NCBI GenBank assembly: GCA_002402905.1
Contig: DHGT01000083.1
Location: 25,125 to 89,124 of the forward strand
Direction of reading: 5' to 3'
DNA from: Desulfatitalea sp. UBA4791
Lineage (GTDB): Bacteria > Desulfobacterota > Desulfobacteria > Desulfobacterales > Desulfosarcinaceae
Length of the DNA: 64,000 bases
The notes beneath the pieces were generated by a model. That model did not search any database, had not been told where the DNA came from, and saw nothing but the letters and a program-made list of their open reading frames with translations. Shown here one piece after another: positions 9,701 to 17,085 of this stretch. How positions within the stretch are numbered: the stretch's first letter is position 1; each line of letters opens with the position of its first letter. The translations under genes and the position numbers were made by a program.

Positions 9701-10675
9701 CAGCCGGCCGGGGCCGACCTGCGGATAAGGGCCCATGCCCTGCCGCTGGTTTGGCCCGATACCATGGATGTGAAGATCGGCGCCGATCTGACCCTCAAGG
9801 GCGATGCCCGGCAGGTTGTGCTGCAAGGTCAAGTGGTGCTGTTGGAAGGGATCTACTATAAAGATTTCAAGCTGAACCTGCTGTCCGCGATCACCGAAAC
9901 CCAGCGCCCGGAGCCGCTGCCGGCGCAATGGCAGCCGCCCGAATGGATGGAAAAGATTCGCTTCGATGTCGTCATCACCCATCGCTATCCGTTGCTCGTG
10001 GACAATAACGTGGCCCGGCTCGAGATCGTGCCGGATTTGAAATTGACCGGCAGCGTCGCCCGGCCCCTGCTCGACGGCCGCGCCCAGGTCGCCGAAGGCG
10101 AGATCATTTTCCGGAAGAAATCCTTCACGGTCAAACGCGGTGTCGTCGATTTCGTCAATCCTTATCGCATCGAGCCGATTCTGGACATACAGGCCGAAGC
10201 CCGGATCCGCGAGTGGCTCATCAACCTGTCGGCCCAGGGAACGCCGCAGCAGTTGAAGATCCGATTGAGTTCCGATCCGCCCGAATCGGATGCCAACATC
10301 CTTTCGCTGATCGTTTTCGGTCAGACGAGCAGTGAATTTTCCAGCAACGGTGGCGGCGGAACCACCACTGGTCAGATGCTGGCCGCCCTGGTGGCATCGA
10401 CCTGGGGGGAAGATATCCAGAAGGAGACCGGCCTCGATATCCTCGAGGTGGAGACCGGCGGTGATGCCCAGGGCGAAGATCGCATCGAGCTGACCGTCGG
10501 AAAGAAATTGACGTCGCGCCTGACCCTGAAGTATGCCTTGGAGTCCAAGAACAACCAGCTGGTTCAGCGGGCCATTTCCGAATATCGTCTCCTGGAGCAC
10601 ATGTCGGCCAGCGGCTTTCAGGACACCGCCGGCAACTACGGCGGCGAACTCCTTTTCCGGATCGAATTCAGATGA
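6791..10675 (+). CDS. tamB: TamB-like outer-membrane assembly protein (DUF490)
   Basis: The product (1294 residues from this ATG; an in-frame TTG lies two codons earlier) has a signal-anchor helix (IALVSGAVCCLFLMAALAAI, about residues 7-27). A very long repetitive beta-rich body follows. The C-terminal DUF490-type domain includes a region around FRKKSFTVKRGVVDFVNPYR, ILSLIVFGQTSSEF and a final beta-strand GELLFRIEF. TamB bridges inner and outer membranes and works with a TamA/Omp85 barrel in protein insertion or phospholipid transport; such a barrel gene follows after 21 bases. Length is similar to E. coli TamB (1259). No clear Shine-Dalgarno marks the start. Confidence 0.88.
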   Translation: MRPKIRNIALVSGAVCCLFLMAALAAISIFINSDKGRDLALDHLHSVIQGRLKIGDHRVDLIAGRLVLSDVRLDDPRGDPVAEAKRLQVQIRWLSLLGRAIHISRATIEDPFLSLAWDAQDRLTLLDIVPGANAPTGDASDGAPGWQVRLDDLQVQNGQLIFDRPATKWSGNASGIHVSAGGDLKRRVANIRVSVGRAEGRFEETQGSVSDIVVSARYAQDRARPIRLALETARSNASAEGRLNLDADRPEATAVVEIDLDLAEIQQWLPAAGALQGRAKARMTFEGPLDDPGAALTVTVSDAMGWETPVRALKLDALLDGRVVDIERLTAEDEWGRIEISGRVDLRPVFPRTFHQAVAGWSAAVLRIDLKGQDVRPERITAVEVPWDGVWQTRLQMQGDIGESWHGSGQAEIDLSVADLKGTGMPQPSDGKLVAYLQWAGGRLGLDSCQATLDDTTLEAGGTLDWNNRRIDARATLRSDRIASLGALFGMSLPDGSALLKLDVGGPWDRMLARGALLAENLALDQWRLGRLLAEAELKPEGVLHINRLVLENQGSRVEGKGRLTLKDGEGRWLSDPIVQAKVGSTALHLADFGRGLDGTATLDAEMAGTLSRLRGTYRLTGRDLDLRDQKLAALHLEGRLAEDTVTVDRMSVSAVPGEEIIGKGWYAFDRRFAAEAATEGFDVRHIAWLQTGGPVHGRLEGALSAGGTLDQPRMSGRLWLRQPRIHDQAWDDFRLDLALQEQRLVVDADLTFKLKADYHLESGDFGLTAELVRTDLAPYLALVADAQWQGRLSGRLQANGNFHRLEKAAAVLQLSDGELRFKEARVIAFESLAADLHDGVVTVPETRMWLMQDGDLTFSAVGPVHRDLAVRIDGVLPLAAVAPFSDAVADASGNARFQIQGRGSLARMTWQGEVALEEVGCRLVDLGQTLHGLNGRLRVSPGQVSIETVSGRIGEGDFSIDGTVPVAGMQPAGADLRIRAHALPLVWPDTMDVKIGADLTLKGDARQVVLQGQVVLLEGIYYKDFKLNLLSAITETQRPEPLPAQWQPPEWMEKIRFDVVITHRYPLLVDNNVARLEIVPDLKLTGSVARPLLDGRAQVAEGEIIFRKKSFTVKRGVVDFVNPYRIEPILDIQAEARIREWLINLSAQGTPQQLKIRLSSDPPESDANILSLIVFGQTSSEFSSNGGGGTTTGQMLAALVASTWGEDIQKETGLDILEVETGGDAQGEDRIELTVGKKLTSRLTLKYALESKNNQLVQRAISEYRLLEHMSASGFQDTAGNYGGELLFRIEFR

Positions 10676-10696
10676 TGGGGCACTCGCTCTTCGAAC

Positions 10697-13579
10697 ATGC
10701 CGCGGGCAACCTCCATGCGTGATAGCCGCCGACGCAGATGCAGCCGTCTTTCCCCGGTGTGGGCTGCCATTTTCACCCTATTATGGATTCTGCTGGCGGG
10801 CGGCACCCAGGCGGATGGCGTGGCCGTCTCGGAGTGGGGCGGTCCGCCGGTGACCATCGCCGATATCGTGATCCGGGTGGATTCGCCTCTCTCCGACGAC
10901 TTCGATTGGCGCGGATGGGCCATTGCCCTGATGCGCTTGACGCCCGGGGATCTTCTCACGCCCGAGCAGTTGCAGCAGTCCTGCGAGGCCCTGGCCCCTC
11001 TCGCGCGGGTCTCGGCCCATGTCGACCCAAGACCGGGCGGGGCGGTCGTCACGGTCACGCTTCAACCCTATCCGCGGATCGAATCCATTTCCATCAGCGG
11101 GGCCTATCCCCTGTTCGAAAAAGAGGTGCGCACGGCCATGACCGTGGCGTCCGGAGATGTTTTCCACCCGGACGAGATGCCGTCCCAGGAAGCGTTGGTG
11201 GTCGAGCGCTACCGTAACGAAGGCTATATCGACCCGCGGGTGTGCATCCGATGGGAACAGGCCGGGGATGAGGGCCACTATCGTCTTGGCGTGGCCATCG
11301 ACAAGGGCCCGCACTACGTGCTCGGCGATGTCCGGCCCCACGGCAATCGGGTGTTCGAGGACACCGACATCATCAGCCGTCTGAAAACCTGGCGTATCGG
11401 CACATTTGGATTGGGCTTCGGCCGCTTCGTGGCGCGTGATATCGAAGCGGACATCGACAACCTCATCGCCTTCTACCGCAGGCAGGGGCATGCCGACGCG
11501 ACCATATCACCCGAACTGACTTACAAGCCCCGGGAGCAGAGGGTGGATTGCGACCTGACCATCGTCGAAGGTCCCCGGTACCGGGTCCGCTTCGAGGGAA
11601 ATCGCTTCTACAGCGATTTCAGGCTGCGCCGCGACCTGGTGCTGACCGAAAAGGGCAACCTGGGGAACATGGGCATCCGGCGCAGCATCCAGAACATCCG
11701 CAGGCACTATCTGGGGGCCGGATTCGCGGATGTCCGTCTGAACTGGGAGGCGGATGATCGGTCGGAAGCGGGCCTCGCGGTGCGCGAGGTGGTGATCCGT
11801 ATCGACGAAGGGCGCCGCCATATCGTGAACACGGTCATCCTCCAGGGCAATCGTCGCTTGAGCAGCGATCTTCTCTACGAGCATATACTGACCCGTGCGC
11901 CGGGTACATTGAGCGCAGGTCCCTATGTCGCGCAGGTCCTCAGCGAGGATCTCGTGGCCATCCGGGCCCTTTACCGGAACAGGGGGTTTCTCGAAGCGCA
12001 GGTCACCGAGGAGGTGCAGATCGAAAAAACGAGGGGTGGGGAAACGAACGGTGGGGAGACGACGAGTGGGGAGACGACGGCTGCGGTGCGGGTGATCGTC
12101 CATATCGACGAAGGTCCCCAAAAGCTGGTGGCCAACGTATCCATCGTCGGCGATGCCCCGCTCTCCAGTGAAACGCTTCAAGAGGCCGCCGGTTTGAAGA
12201 GCGGCGACGTGTATGTGCCCGAGCAGGTCAAAAATGATGAAAACGAACTGGCGGCCCGGATATCCGAGGCCGGCTATCCCCACGTGAAGGTCACGGGCGT
12301 CCCGCATTTGTCCGAGGATCGCACCCGCGTGGATATTCGTTACAGGGTCGAAGCAGGGCCGTTCGTGCGGTTGGGACGTCTTTTCTTCTTCGGCAATTTT
12401 CGCACCCGGCTCGCTTTCCTCACCCGAGAATCCGGCCTTGCGACGGGAAACCCGTTCGATCTCCGACAGGTACTGGAAGCCCAGCGCCGCCTGCGCGACT
12501 TGAACATCTTCGATTCGGTCCAGGTGCAGCCCGTGGGGCTCAAGGAGAGGGACGAGACCGTCCATCTGCTGGTCACCACTTCCGAGCGAAGGCCCTACTA
12601 TTTTGAAATGGGCGGTGGTTTTCAAACCGACAAGGGGATTTTCGGCCGTGCCAAGGTGGGGGATCACAACTTTCTGGGGAGCGGCAAGGATCTGGCCCTG
12701 AGCGCCGAGGCCAGCGAGGTGGGCAGCCGCTACGAGGCGAGTCTCACCGAGCCCCGCCTGTTCGGTACCCGGATCAGCGCCGGGGCAGGGGTCTATGTCG
12801 AGCGCAGTGAACCGTTCAACCAATCTTTTGGCGTCGATACCACGGGCGCCACCTTGAATCTATCCCGGGACTGGGGCCCTCACCTCAAAACCGTGCTGGC
12901 CAATCAGTTCGAGCGGCGGGAGCAGTACCGCCGCGATGACGAGGCGCCGGACGAGAACGAGGATCCGCAAGACTATGATCCGCGGCGGATCTTCGTTACC
13001 ACGCCCACGGTGCAATGGGACAGCCGGGACTCGTTCATCCGTCCCCGGCGCGGCCTGCTGGCCAGCCTGGCCGTGGATTTTTCGGTGGGCATCGAAGATT
13101 CCCTCGACGATTTCGTCAAGTATCGCCTGGATGCCCGCGGTTTTTATCCCGTGCTCGCCAGGGTCACCCTGGCCGGCCGGGTCTATGCCGGCTATCTGGA
13201 ACCTTACGGCGGCGACCAGCCCCCGGAAGACCAGCTCTTCTTTTCGGGCGGCGCCGCCACGGTACGGGGCTACAAGGAGAACATGCTGCGCTACGATGCG
13301 GACGGCGATCCGGTGGGCGGACAACTGGCCCTGACCGCCGGGCTGGAAGCGCGCATCGATATCGGCCGCAATTTCGAACTGATCCCTTTCGTGGACACGG
13401 GCAGCATCCAGCAGACACTGGTGTCGGCGGGCAGCGACCAGTTCCGATGGTCCTACGGCCTGGGGTTGCAGTACATCACCCCCATCGGCCCGGTGGGGCT
13501 TTTCTACGGCCGGAAAATCGACCCCCGCCCCGGCGAAAGCAGCGGCCGGTTCCATCTCTCCATCGGATACACCTTCTGA
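10697..13579 (+). CDS. Omp85-family outer membrane assembly barrel (TamA/BamA-like)
   Basis: The product has 960 residues: a basic N-terminus and hydrophobic signal (about 20-40), about seven POTRA-like beta-alpha-alpha-beta-beta units, then a C-terminal 16-strand-type barrel from about 630. The units are recognisable from strands such as RIESISISGAY (~124), YVLGDVRPHGN (~207), YRVRFEGNRFY (~293), HIVNTVILQGN (~374), LVANVSIVGD (~476) and FVRLGRLFFFGN (~555). The barrel has the VRGYKENML motif (lid-lock, RGY) and a terminal FHLSIGYTF strand. E. coli TamA has three POTRA units and BamA five, so this is an extended version. Co-transcription with tamB suggests the Tam pathway; BamA is the alternative. 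A 3x15-base repeat lies between POTRA 5 and 6. Confidence 0.85.
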   Translation: MPRATSMRDSRRRRCSRLSPVWAAIFTLLWILLAGGTQADGVAVSEWGGPPVTIADIVIRVDSPLSDDFDWRGWAIALMRLTPGDLLTPEQLQQSCEALAPLARVSAHVDPRPGGAVVTVTLQPYPRIESISISGAYPLFEKEVRTAMTVASGDVFHPDEMPSQEALVVERYRNEGYIDPRVCIRWEQAGDEGHYRLGVAIDKGPHYVLGDVRPHGNRVFEDTDIISRLKTWRIGTFGLGFGRFVARDIEADIDNLIAFYRRQGHADATISPELTYKPREQRVDCDLTIVEGPRYRVRFEGNRFYSDFRLRRDLVLTEKGNLGNMGIRRSIQNIRRHYLGAGFADVRLNWEADDRSEAGLAVREVVIRIDEGRRHIVNTVILQGNRRLSSDLLYEHILTRAPGTLSAGPYVAQVLSEDLVAIRALYRNRGFLEAQVTEEVQIEKTRGGETNGGETTSGETTAAVRVIVHIDEGPQKLVANVSIVGDAPLSSETLQEAAGLKSGDVYVPEQVKNDENELAARISEAGYPHVKVTGVPHLSEDRTRVDIRYRVEAGPFVRLGRLFFFGNFRTRLAFLTRESGLATGNPFDLRQVLEAQRRLRDLNIFDSVQVQPVGLKERDETVHLLVTTSERRPYYFEMGGGFQTDKGIFGRAKVGDHNFLGSGKDLALSAEASEVGSRYEASLTEPRLFGTRISAGAGVYVERSEPFNQSFGVDTTGATLNLSRDWGPHLKTVLANQFERREQYRRDDEAPDENEDPQDYDPRRIFVTTPTVQWDSRDSFIRPRRGLLASLAVDFSVGIEDSLDDFVKYRLDARGFYPVLARVTLAGRVYAGYLEPYGGDQPPEDQLFFSGGAATVRGYKENMLRYDADGDPVGGQLALTAGLEARIDIGRNFELIPFVDTGSIQQTLVSAGSDQFRWSYGLGLQYITPIGPVGLFYGRKIDPRPGESSGRFHLSIGYTF
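12035..12079 (+). repeat. Three 15-base tandem repeats inside the Omp85 gene
   Basis: Units at 12035-12049, 12050-12064 and 12065-12079 share GTGGGGARACGA and encode the peptide repeat GGETN-GGETT-SGETT in a linker within the periplasmic domain. Each unit is in frame, so copy-number change would lengthen the linker by five residues. Confidence 0.85.
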
Positions 13580-13582
13580 CGG

Positions 13583-14665
13583 TCAGTGCAGGAAACGGCC
13601 GAACTCGTTGATGGCCTGGTCGATGGGAATGGCAAACCCCAGGCCTTCGAATTTGCGCGTCAACAGCTTGAAGGTGTTGATGCCCGCCACCCGGCCCTCT
13701 TTGGTAATCAGCGGGCCGCCGCTGTTGCCCGGATAGATCTGGGCGTTGGTCTTGAGAAACCCGTTTTCAAAGCCGGAGAATACGCCCGAGGTGACCGAAT
13801 TTTTCAGCTTGGCCGGATTGCCGACCGCATACAGCGGCCGTCCGGGGGTAAGTTGGCCGGTCGCCGCCACCGCCAGAGCCGGCGTCCTGTACCCGTCGAG
13901 CTTCAACAGGGCCAGGTCGTGATCGGTGCTGGTGGCCACCAGGCGCACATTGAGGGGGGTGTTGTCGGCCAGGATGATTTCGAAACTCTGGGAGAGATTG
14001 CCCACCGCCCGGCCGTAGGCGTGGGCCGCGCGCTGGGATTCGTAGGCTTTCTTTTGACCCTCGTAACGGCGGCGACGCGTTTCGTAATCGTCCCTGGCCG
14101 CCTGGTATTCCCGCTGGCGGTGGCGGTATTCGTTTTCATAGGAGCGCTTGCGCGCGGCGTCCGCTTCATCGCCGGCCAGGCGCTTCAGGTCCTCGAGACG
14201 GCCGGCGTAATTGTCCAGGCGCTTCTTTTGTTCGGCGAACCGTCTCTCGATCTCTTCGATATTGCCATCCATCTCGCCGAAAAATTCCTTTTCCTTTTCC
14301 GCCTGGGACTCGGTCGTGCGAATGACATGCTTGTTGGTGAGGATATAGCCGTCGTTCGAAATAAAAAAACCGCTTCCATAGCCGAGTGTGCCCCGGACCG
14401 CGACCGTGGCGGCCACCGCCCTTTCGATCTCGTTGCGGGCTGGATATTCGGTGAGCAGGGGGGTGCCCTCGGGCGACGGCGGCGGCGCATCGGGAGCGGT
14501 GTTGGCTATCTTTTCACTCTGGTCGACCATTTCCCTGGGAGGCGCATCGGTAAAGTACCAGACCCCGTCCTTCTGGTATTTGTACAGCTCGGCATGACCA
14601 GGGGGCACGATCCATATCAGTAAAGTCAGGGAGAAAAACACATATCCAAAAAATTTCATGACCAT
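13583..14665 (-). CDS. DUF4124 / trypsin-like serine protease with coiled-coil insertion
   Basis: The product has 360 residues. A signal peptide (MVMKFFGYVFFSLTLLIW, cleavage likely after GHA) is followed by a DUF4124-type segment (LYKYQKDGVWYFTDAPP) and an S1C/HtrA-like protease fold. The catalytic triad is His113 (TNKHVI), Asp250 (TDHDLALLKLD) and Ser315 (YPGNSGGPL). Between His and Asp lies a charged coiled coil of roughly 100 residues (about 117-216), whereas HtrA proteins have only about 30 residues there. No PDZ domain is visible. It is probably periplasmic. The ATG at 14665 or 14659 is favoured over the longer upstream frame because the signal peptide starts there. The stop lies only three bases from the stop of the opposing Omp85 gene, with no terminator between. 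Confidence 0.85.
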   Translation of the reverse strand: MVMKFFGYVFFSLTLLIWIVPPGHAELYKYQKDGVWYFTDAPPREMVDQSEKIANTAPDAPPPSPEGTPLLTEYPARNEIERAVAATVAVRGTLGYGSGFFISNDGYILTNKHVIRTTESQAEKEKEFFGEMDGNIEEIERRFAEQKKRLDNYAGRLEDLKRLAGDEADAARKRSYENEYRHRQREYQAARDDYETRRRRYEGQKKAYESQRAAHAYGRAVGNLSQSFEIILADNTPLNVRLVATSTDHDLALLKLDGYRTPALAVAATGQLTPGRPLYAVGNPAKLKNSVTSGVFSGFENGFLKTNAQIYPGNSGGPLITKEGRVAGINTFKLLTRKFEGLGFAIPIDQAINEFGRFLH

Positions 14666-14794
14666 CGCCTGTGTTCGTTTGGTTGTCCCATTGTCCGAGG
14701 GATCCGGCAAACAATTGTGTATGGTGGATCCATTCGCTTATCTACTATTATTGGCCACAGCGTATAAATCTTGATCTCGATGGCTCTATCAAGC

Positions 14795-15577
14795 TTAAGG
14801 CCGGCTGTCGTTAGCTGCCGGAACAGGCTTTCCGATCACGCGCAGCAATCCATCCAATATGGTCAGGGGGTGCGGCGGGCAACCGGGGATATAGAGGTCT
14901 ACCGGCAATAGTGTGTCGATGCCGTTGCAGGTTTCCGGGTGGTCGATGTAGGGACCGCCATTGATGGCGCAGGCCCCGCAGGCGATCACGAGGCGCGGTG
15001 ACGGCACGGCGGCCCAGGTTTTTTCCAGCGCCAGGCGCATGTTTTCCGTGACCGGGCCGGTGATCAGCAGGCCGTCGGCATGCCTGGGCGAGGCCACGAA
15101 TTGGATGCCGAAGCGCCCGATGTCCCAAGCCGGGGTGCCCAACACATTGACATCTGCCTCGCAGGCATTGCACCCGCCGGCGGAAACTTGGCGCAGCTTG
15201 AGCGATCGGCCAAAATATTTTCGTGCCGTTGCCGACAGCGCCTCGACACGCTGCGGCGAGGCTTCACCGACAATCAAATCGGAACGGCGAGCCGCTGCCA
15301 ACTGATGATTGAGGCCGAAAACAATGGATGCCTGCGGGCAGGCTTCGGCACACGCGCGGCAAAAGAGGCAACGTCCGGTATCCAGTTCCATAGCCAGCTT
15401 CGTCTGGCGAAGGGCGCCAACCGGACAGACATCGATGCAGGCATGGCAATCGGGATAACATGTGCCGCGAATCAGCGGCCGTCCGCTGAAACGATCGGGA
15501 AGATCCGGGATCGCTCCGCGTGGATAGCTCATGGTCCTGTACTTCTGTTGCAAGCGCGCTTTGAGAACCTTCAACAT
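14795..15577 (-). CDS. Ehr complex ferredoxin/NuoB-like fusion subunit (HyfH-HyfI type)
   Basis: The 260-residue product joins two [4Fe-4S] motifs (CHACIDVCPVGAL and CLFCRACAEACPQAS, about residues 45-90) to a NuoB/HycG-type small subunit. The small-subunit part has GGCNACEADVN, ACGACAINGG and IPGCPPHP, the cysteines that bind the N2-like proximal cluster. In formate hydrogenlyase and hydrogenase-4 these parts are separate genes (hyfH and hyfI). The protein would carry electrons between a soluble donor and the membrane arm. It is the last gene of the hyf-like operon, 11 bases after the large-subunit gene. Cluster ligands look intact although the partner large subunit has no NiFe ligands. Confidence 0.88.
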   Translation of the reverse strand: MLKVLKARLQQKYRTMSYPRGAIPDLPDRFSGRPLIRGTCYPDCHACIDVCPVGALRQTKLAMELDTGRCLFCRACAEACPQASIVFGLNHQLAAARRSDLIVGEASPQRVEALSATARKYFGRSLKLRQVSAGGCNACEADVNVLGTPAWDIGRFGIQFVASPRHADGLLITGPVTENMRLALEKTWAAVPSPRLVIACGACAINGGPYIDHPETCNGIDTLLPVDLYIPGCPPHPLTILDGLLRVIGKPVPAANDSRP

Positions 15578-15588
15578 CGTCTGTTTCT

Positions 15589-17085
15589 CTATAAGTCATG
15601 TCCACAGTAGGAAAGATTGAAACTCTTGTTGCACAGCGGAAAGTCGGAGATCTGCTGGCCTCGCAGGGCCAGGGCCAGGCCGAACCAGTTATGGAAAGAT
15701 GGATCCACGACCTTGTAAAAGGCAAAGCGACTCCGGCTGTCGGTTGCCGCCACATGGCAGATTTCTCCCCGCCAGCCCTCGACCAGCGTCACCACCAGGC
15801 TGTCGGGACGAAAGGCGGAAAGCGGCTTGGGCTTTACGTCTTCCAGGTCGGTAGCAGAAAGCTGGCGACGGATAAAGGATATCGACTGCTCGATCTCCAA
15901 CCAGCGGACATAGGCGCGTGCGAAGCAGTCGCCGCTCGGATAAGTGACCACCGGAACCGTGTCGAAGCGGTAGGCTGAATAAGGGAATCGGTTCCGCACG
16001 TCATAGCTGAGGCCACAGGACCGCCCCGCCGGACCGATCAGACCGATGCGATGGGCCAGATCGGCGGTCAGTATACCGGTACCCTCGAAACGGGCCATGA
16101 CGGACGGCGCATCGAACATGAGAGGCACGGCACTTTGGAGATCCTTTTCGACGGCTTCCAGACCCTGCATCAGCCTTTCGCGGCGCGCATCATCGATGCC
16201 GTAGCGGACCCCGCCGGGCGTGACCAGACCACGGCCGAAACGGTTGCCACACAGGAGGGCCGTCAGATTGAGGACATCACCGCGGATGCGGCCGCAGTAG
16301 TTGAGGGTCGGCAAAAAACCCACATCACCGGCCATGGCACCCAGATCACCGATATGGTTGGCCAACCGTTCCAGTTCGCCGGCAACGGTGCGTATCGTTT
16401 CCGCCGCGTGTGAAATTTGAGAGTCGCACAGCGCCTCGGCCGCCAGGCAATAGGCGCTGGCATGGCCGACCGTACTGTCGCCCGCCAGGGTCTGCATGTA
16501 GTGGAGGGTTCGCAGATTCGGTCCGCCGATCAGGGCGCGCTCCACCCCGCGGTGCTGATAGCCCAGGGATATTTCAAGGTGGTGAACCGTTTCCCCATAA
16601 CATTGAAAACGGAAATGGCCGGGTTCGATGACGCCCGCATGCACCGGCCCCACGGCGACCTCATGGACCTCCTCACCGCTCATGCTGAAGAAATCGGTCA
16701 CGCCAATGGTTGCGGCTGTCGCTCCGCGAATGGACGGCTGAAAGCGTAACGGTTTCAGCCAGCTGTGGCCTTGGGGGCAGAGGCCGGTCTGTTCGAAGAT
16801 TTCGCGTTCAAACCAGTTGGCCGCCCAGCAATCCGGCGTCAGGGCAGGGTAAGCCTCCGCCACATCCGCGGCCAATACCTTGATCTGCTCGCGATCGGGA
16901 TCGGATAGCACGGCATATATGCGGAAACAGTCGCCCTGTGGAACGGCAAAAAGGGCAGAGAGGTACCCGCCGGTGCCGGCGTGTTCGATCGTCACCTGGC
17001 GCAAGGTGGCGATGGCCATCACTGGAATGTCCGCGCGGGCGATGACTTCGCCATTGAAGAGTTCCGGCACCGGGGGATGGGTCAC
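15589..17085 (-). CDS. Ehr complex large subunit (HyfG/HycE-like, NiFe ligands lost)
   Basis: The 498-residue product has an N-terminal NuoC-like part (GGYLSALFAVPQGDCFRIYA) and a NuoD/hydrogenase large-subunit part (EISLGYQHRGVERAL). The proximal NiFe motif RVCGICGFAH of HycE is replaced by TLAGDSTVGH (residues 199-208, cysteines now Ala201 and Ser204). The C-terminal DPCYSC is replaced by DPSFHN (461-466, Ser463 and Asn466). All four nickel ligands are therefore absent, as in complex I NuoD and in Ehr complexes, and no hydrogenase activity is expected. The start is GTG with GGAGGTG upstream; it overlaps the previous stop by four bases (GTGA). A longer frame to 17277 runs inside the previous gene and is rejected. 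Confidence 0.9.
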   Translation of the reverse strand: MTHPPVPELFNGEVIARADIPVMAIATLRQVTIEHAGTGGYLSALFAVPQGDCFRIYAVLSDPDREQIKVLAADVAEAYPALTPDCWAANWFEREIFEQTGLCPQGHSWLKPLRFQPSIRGATAATIGVTDFFSMSGEEVHEVAVGPVHAGVIEPGHFRFQCYGETVHHLEISLGYQHRGVERALIGGPNLRTLHYMQTLAGDSTVGHASAYCLAAEALCDSQISHAAETIRTVAGELERLANHIGDLGAMAGDVGFLPTLNYCGRIRGDVLNLTALLCGNRFGRGLVTPGGVRYGIDDARRERLMQGLEAVEKDLQSAVPLMFDAPSVMARFEGTGILTADLAHRIGLIGPAGRSCGLSYDVRNRFPYSAYRFDTVPVVTYPSGDCFARAYVRWLEIEQSISFIRRQLSATDLEDVKPKPLSAFRPDSLVVTLVEGWRGEICHVAATDSRSRFAFYKVVDPSFHNWFGLALALRGQQISDFPLCNKSFNLSYCGHDL

